From Anaerolineae bacterium (lineage in GTDB: Bacteria > Chloroflexota > Anaerolineae > Aggregatilineales > Phototrophicaceae), in assembly GCA_025454715.1 (NCBI GenBank), contig JALONY010000043.1, positions 1-9,789 on the forward strand: a DNA stretch of 9,789 nucleotides, written 5' to 3'. This document shows, one piece after another, positions 7,330 to 9,789 of the stretch. The translations under genes were made by a program, and so were the position numbers. The notes below the pieces were generated by a model. It ran no database searches. It saw only the letters and a program-made list of their open reading frames with translations, and was not told where the DNA came from. The number at the start of each line of letters is the position of its first letter. Position 1 is the stretch's first letter.

Positions 7330-9702
7330 ATGCTGGATTGGCTCGCCCGCGAGGGCTGGATAATAGCGAGTTGGTGGCTCATCGTCACGCTGTGCGGCGT
7401 GGCGGTCTGGCCGCTGGTGTGGCGTGCGTTCGCCTCGTTGCCCGACCGCGGCATCGTGCTGGCGCGGGCGGCGGGCTTGATGCTGGTCACGGTGGTCTAT
7501 TGGCTGCTGGGCACGCTCGGCTTCGTGCGCGCCGACGAGAGCGGGATGCTGGTGGCGTTCGGGCTGGTGGTCTTGGCCTCGGTCTGGGCGGGGCGTCGCC
7601 TGCCCGACCTGTCCGGCCAGCCCGCCCCGACCGTGCGGGCGTGGTGGCGTGAGCACCGGACGGCGGTCATCGTCGGCGAGGTGCTGTTCATCGCCTTACT
7701 GGTCGGGTGGGCGGCGGTGCGCGCCCATCAAAACAACCTCGTGACCACCGAGAAGCCGATGGACTTGGCCTTTACCGCCTCGGTCTGGCGCGGTGAGGCG
7801 TTCCCGCCCCAAGACCCGTGGCTGTCGGGCTACGCCATCAGCTATTACTACCTCGGCTACATCATGGCCGGCTCGCTCAGCAAATTGTCGGGGGTGTACC
7901 CGTCGCTGGGCTACAACCTGTGGACGGCGATGCTGGCGGCGCTGGCTGGCCTGACCGCGTTCGGGGTGGTTTATAACCTCGTGCGGGCGCGGCGGGTGGT
8001 CGGGGCGGTGCGCGGGGCGGCTTTTGGGCTGGTCGGCGCGGCCATGCTGACGCTGATGGGCAATTACCTGACGCCGCTGGTCGATTTGCCGTATTACAGC
8101 GGCACGGCCTCGCCCAGTTACCTGCAATTTTGGGACGTGCGCGACCGCATCGAGCCGCGCTACCCTGAGGGCATGGCCGCCCCAGACGGCATGACCTTGG
8201 ATTACTGGTGGTGGTTCCGCAGTGCCCGCGTCATCACCGACCGCAATTTCGAGGCGCTGGGCGGCGGCACCGAAGAGGTCATCAACGAATTTCCGGCCTT
8301 CAGCTATTTGTTGGCCGACAACCACCCACACGTGATGGCGTTGCCGTTCTTGGTGCTGGCGATGGGCGCGGCGCTCAGCGTGGCGCTCAACCGGCGCACC
8401 CCGACCGTGTGGCACACGGTCTTGTTGGCGGCGTTGGCGGGCAGCCTGATTTTCATGAACACATGGGACGCGCCCGCCGCGCTCGGCCTGACCATCGCCG
8501 CCGAGGCGTTGCGCCGCCGCACCGCCAACGATGGGCGCTGGTCGTGGGAGGATACGTGGTACCTCGGCGCGTTCGCCCTGACCTTGGTCGGGGTGGCGTT
8601 GCTGATGTACGCCCCGTTCTTGATCAGCTTCAGCTCACAATTGGGCGGCGCATTGCCCAACCTGTGGCACCCGACGCGCTTCCGCCAAATCTTCCTGACG
8701 TTCGGGGCGTTGGTGCCGCTGACCGCGCTGGCGTTGCTGATTGAGGCGCGGCTGGGCGGGCGCGGCCTGAACTGGCGGGCTGGCCTGCTGACGGCGGGGG
8801 CGGCCTTCGGGCTGTTGCTGCTGGCGTTCGGGTTTTTCGTGCTGCTGGGCGCGCTGTTCCCCAACGCGCTGGGCGGCAACCAACAACGCCTGATGGCCAC
8901 GCCCGACCTGCTGGACGAGGTGCTGGCGCGCCGCCTCGAGTACGGCCTGACGACCGTGCTGCTGCTGGCCGGTATCGCGGTGGTGGCGGCGCGCTTGTTC
9001 GGGCGGGACGGCCAAACCGGTGAGCAACCGCCCGTGTCGTCCGGCTTCGCTTTGCTGATGTTCGGGGCGGCCTTTTTGTTGGTGCTGGCGCCCGAGTGGG
9101 TGTACCTGCGCGACGGGTTCGGCCAGCGCATGAACACCATCTTCAAGTTTTACTATCAAGCGTGGGCGTTGCTGACGCTGGCGACGGCCTACGGCTTGTC
9201 GGTCTGGATGAGCGAGGCCGGTCGGTTGCCGATGCTGGCACGGGGCGTCGGCGGGGTGTTCGCGTTCACCTGCATCGGGCTGGGGATGATTTACTTGGCT
9301 TACGCCATCCCGTTCGTGAACCCCGTCCCCATCACGTTGGACGGCGGGGCGAGCCTGACGCGCTTGACCGATTACGAGGCGCTGGTCTGCCTGCGTGACC
9401 TGACCCGTGGCCGCACCGATGTGGTGGTGGCCGAGACCACCTTCGGTGGCTCCTATGACTATTACGCGGGCGGCATCGCGTCGGGGCGGGTGACCGGCAT
9501 CACCGGCCTGCCGACCGTGCTGGGCTGGCAGGGGCACCAACGCCAATGGCGCGGCATCGTGTTCGGCCCCGCCGAGCGTGAGCGCTATGGCGCTGACGGC
9601 GAGCTCAAGTTCATCGAGGCGCTACAGGTGGTGTGCGAGAGCGGCGAGACGCGCATCTACCGCGCCGACCCCGCCCCGTTGGCCGCCAGCTTGCCCAATT
9701 GA
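7330..9702 (+). CDS. Stand-alone DUF2298 (Chlor_Arch_YYY) polytopic membrane protein, 790 aa
   Basis: This is a highly hydrophobic protein with many membrane segments. It carries the family landmarks EKPM (141-144), YYYLG (172-176), WWWFRSARVI (293-302), the EFPAFSY stretch followed by DNHPH (330-334), NTWD (377-380), NTIFKFY (602-608), TGLP (725-728), HQRQWRG (736-742) and ERERYG (749-754). The length of 790 residues fits the 700-900 I recall for single-domain TIGR03662 members. Function is unknown; membership of the GT-C superfamily and association with Agl23-type proteins suggest a role in sugar transfer or lipid-linked glycan handling. It differs from its paralogue in three ways: ADNHPH replaces the GDLH form, ARVI replaces SRVI, and about 38 residues are missing between HQRQ and ER..YG. 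Two cysteines in the C-terminal soluble part (C687, C769) could pair. It is co-directional with 20-base gaps on both sides, so it is very probably co-transcribed with them. Confidence 0.9.
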   Translation: MLDWLAREGWIIASWWLIVTLCGVAVWPLVWRAFASLPDRGIVLARAAGLMLVTVVYWLLGTLGFVRADESGMLVAFGLVVLASVWAGRRLPDLSGQPAPTVRAWWREHRTAVIVGEVLFIALLVGWAAVRAHQNNLVTTEKPMDLAFTASVWRGEAFPPQDPWLSGYAISYYYLGYIMAGSLSKLSGVYPSLGYNLWTAMLAALAGLTAFGVVYNLVRARRVVGAVRGAAFGLVGAAMLTLMGNYLTPLVDLPYYSGTASPSYLQFWDVRDRIEPRYPEGMAAPDGMTLDYWWWFRSARVITDRNFEALGGGTEEVINEFPAFSYLLADNHPHVMALPFLVLAMGAALSVALNRRTPTVWHTVLLAALAGSLIFMNTWDAPAALGLTIAAEALRRRTANDGRWSWEDTWYLGAFALTLVGVALLMYAPFLISFSSQLGGALPNLWHPTRFRQIFLTFGALVPLTALALLIEARLGGRGLNWRAGLLTAGAAFGLLLLAFGFFVLLGALFPNALGGNQQRLMATPDLLDEVLARRLEYGLTTVLLLAGIAVVAARLFGRDGQTGEQPPVSSGFALLMFGAAFLLVLAPEWVYLRDGFGQRMNTIFKFYYQAWALLTLATAYGLSVWMSEAGRLPMLARGVGGVFAFTCIGLGMIYLAYAIPFVNPVPITLDGGASLTRLTDYEALVCLRDLTRGRTDVVVAETTFGGSYDYYAGGIASGRVTGITGLPTVLGWQGHQRQWRGIVFGPAERERYGADGELKFIEALQVVCESGETRIYRADPAPLAASLPN

Positions 9703-9707
9703 CCCGT

Positions 9708-9712
9708 GGAGG
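9708..9712 (+). promoter_or_regulatory. Shine-Dalgarno for the gene starting at 9723
   Basis: GGAGG lies 10 bases before ATG 9723, the strongest ribosome-binding sequence in the window. It is the main evidence that the short open stretch at the right edge is a real gene start. Confidence 0.7.
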
Positions 9713-9722
9713 ATTCCCCCCG

Positions 9723-9789
9723 ATGTTGACGACCACCCCTCATCTTACCCGTGACCACGCCCAGCCCGCCCAGCGCGGTGCGGCGTGGG
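9723..9789 (+). CDS. N-terminal fragment of a fourth gene, cut by window end
   Basis: Twenty-two codons are visible (MLTTTPHLTRDHAQPAQRGA and two more residues), 20 bases after the preceding stop and behind a GGAGG. The fragment is hydrophilic, Pro/Gln/His-rich, and no family can be recognised. The context suggests another member of the glycan operon (for example a further glycosyltransferase whose first membrane helix would follow a cytoplasmic tail), but this is only a guess from position. Confidence 0.6.
   Translation, partial: MLTTTPHLTRDHAQPAQRGAAW

Noticed and set aside
8304..9546. Minus-strand open frames opposite the stand-alone YYY gene (8304-9146 and 8635-9546)
   Set aside because: Same cause: mirror frames of a GC-rich gene, with compositions unlike real proteins and overlapping one another.

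Overview
The window is a compact, single-strand (+) block of genes for large integral membrane proteins of polyprenol-dependent sugar transfer. The protein families point to the Chloroflexota (class not determinable here): a GT39-like glycosyltransferase fused to a DUF2298 / 'Chlor_Arch_YYY' domain, next to a second, stand-alone DUF2298 protein. That assignment rests on remembered family distribution, not on a search. The DNA is GC-rich with strongly GC-biased third positions, except for roughly the first 900 bases, which are visibly less GC-rich.

Layout: (1) 1-2007 is one open frame, cut at its 5' end by the window. Its first part is the C-terminal half of a GT39-type glycosyltransferase, and its last 294 codons are a complete LPG-synthase-TM / UPF0104-type membrane protein. 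An out-of-frame TGA at 1124-1126 overlaps an in-frame ATG at 1123-1125. The residues just before that TGA read much better in its frame than the residues of the open frame do. The fusion is therefore probably a frameshift that merged two ATGA-coupled genes. (2) 2008-2110 is a 103-base gap. (3) 2111-7309 encodes a 1732-residue protein: a GT39-like glycosyltransferase with large extracytoplasmic part (about residues 1-860) followed by a full DUF2298 unit (about 862-1732). (4) 7330-9702 encodes a 790-residue stand-alone DUF2298 protein, a diverged paralogue of the C-terminal half of its neighbour. (5) 9723 to the window end is the first 22 codons of a fourth gene.

The last three genes are separated by only 20 bases each, with good Shine-Dalgarno sequences before the third and fourth, so they look like one transcription unit. 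The parts list (GT-C type transferases, YYY proteins, an AglD/UPF0104-like membrane protein) suggests assembly of a lipid-linked or surface glycan at the outer face of the membrane; the product is unknown. The points most worth a second look are the frameshifted GT/UPF0104 junction, the split GT-YYY + YYY arrangement, and a clean 38-residue gap in the second YYY protein exactly where its paralogue keeps a conserved segment. No RNA gene, CRISPR array, mobile element or strong terminator was seen.
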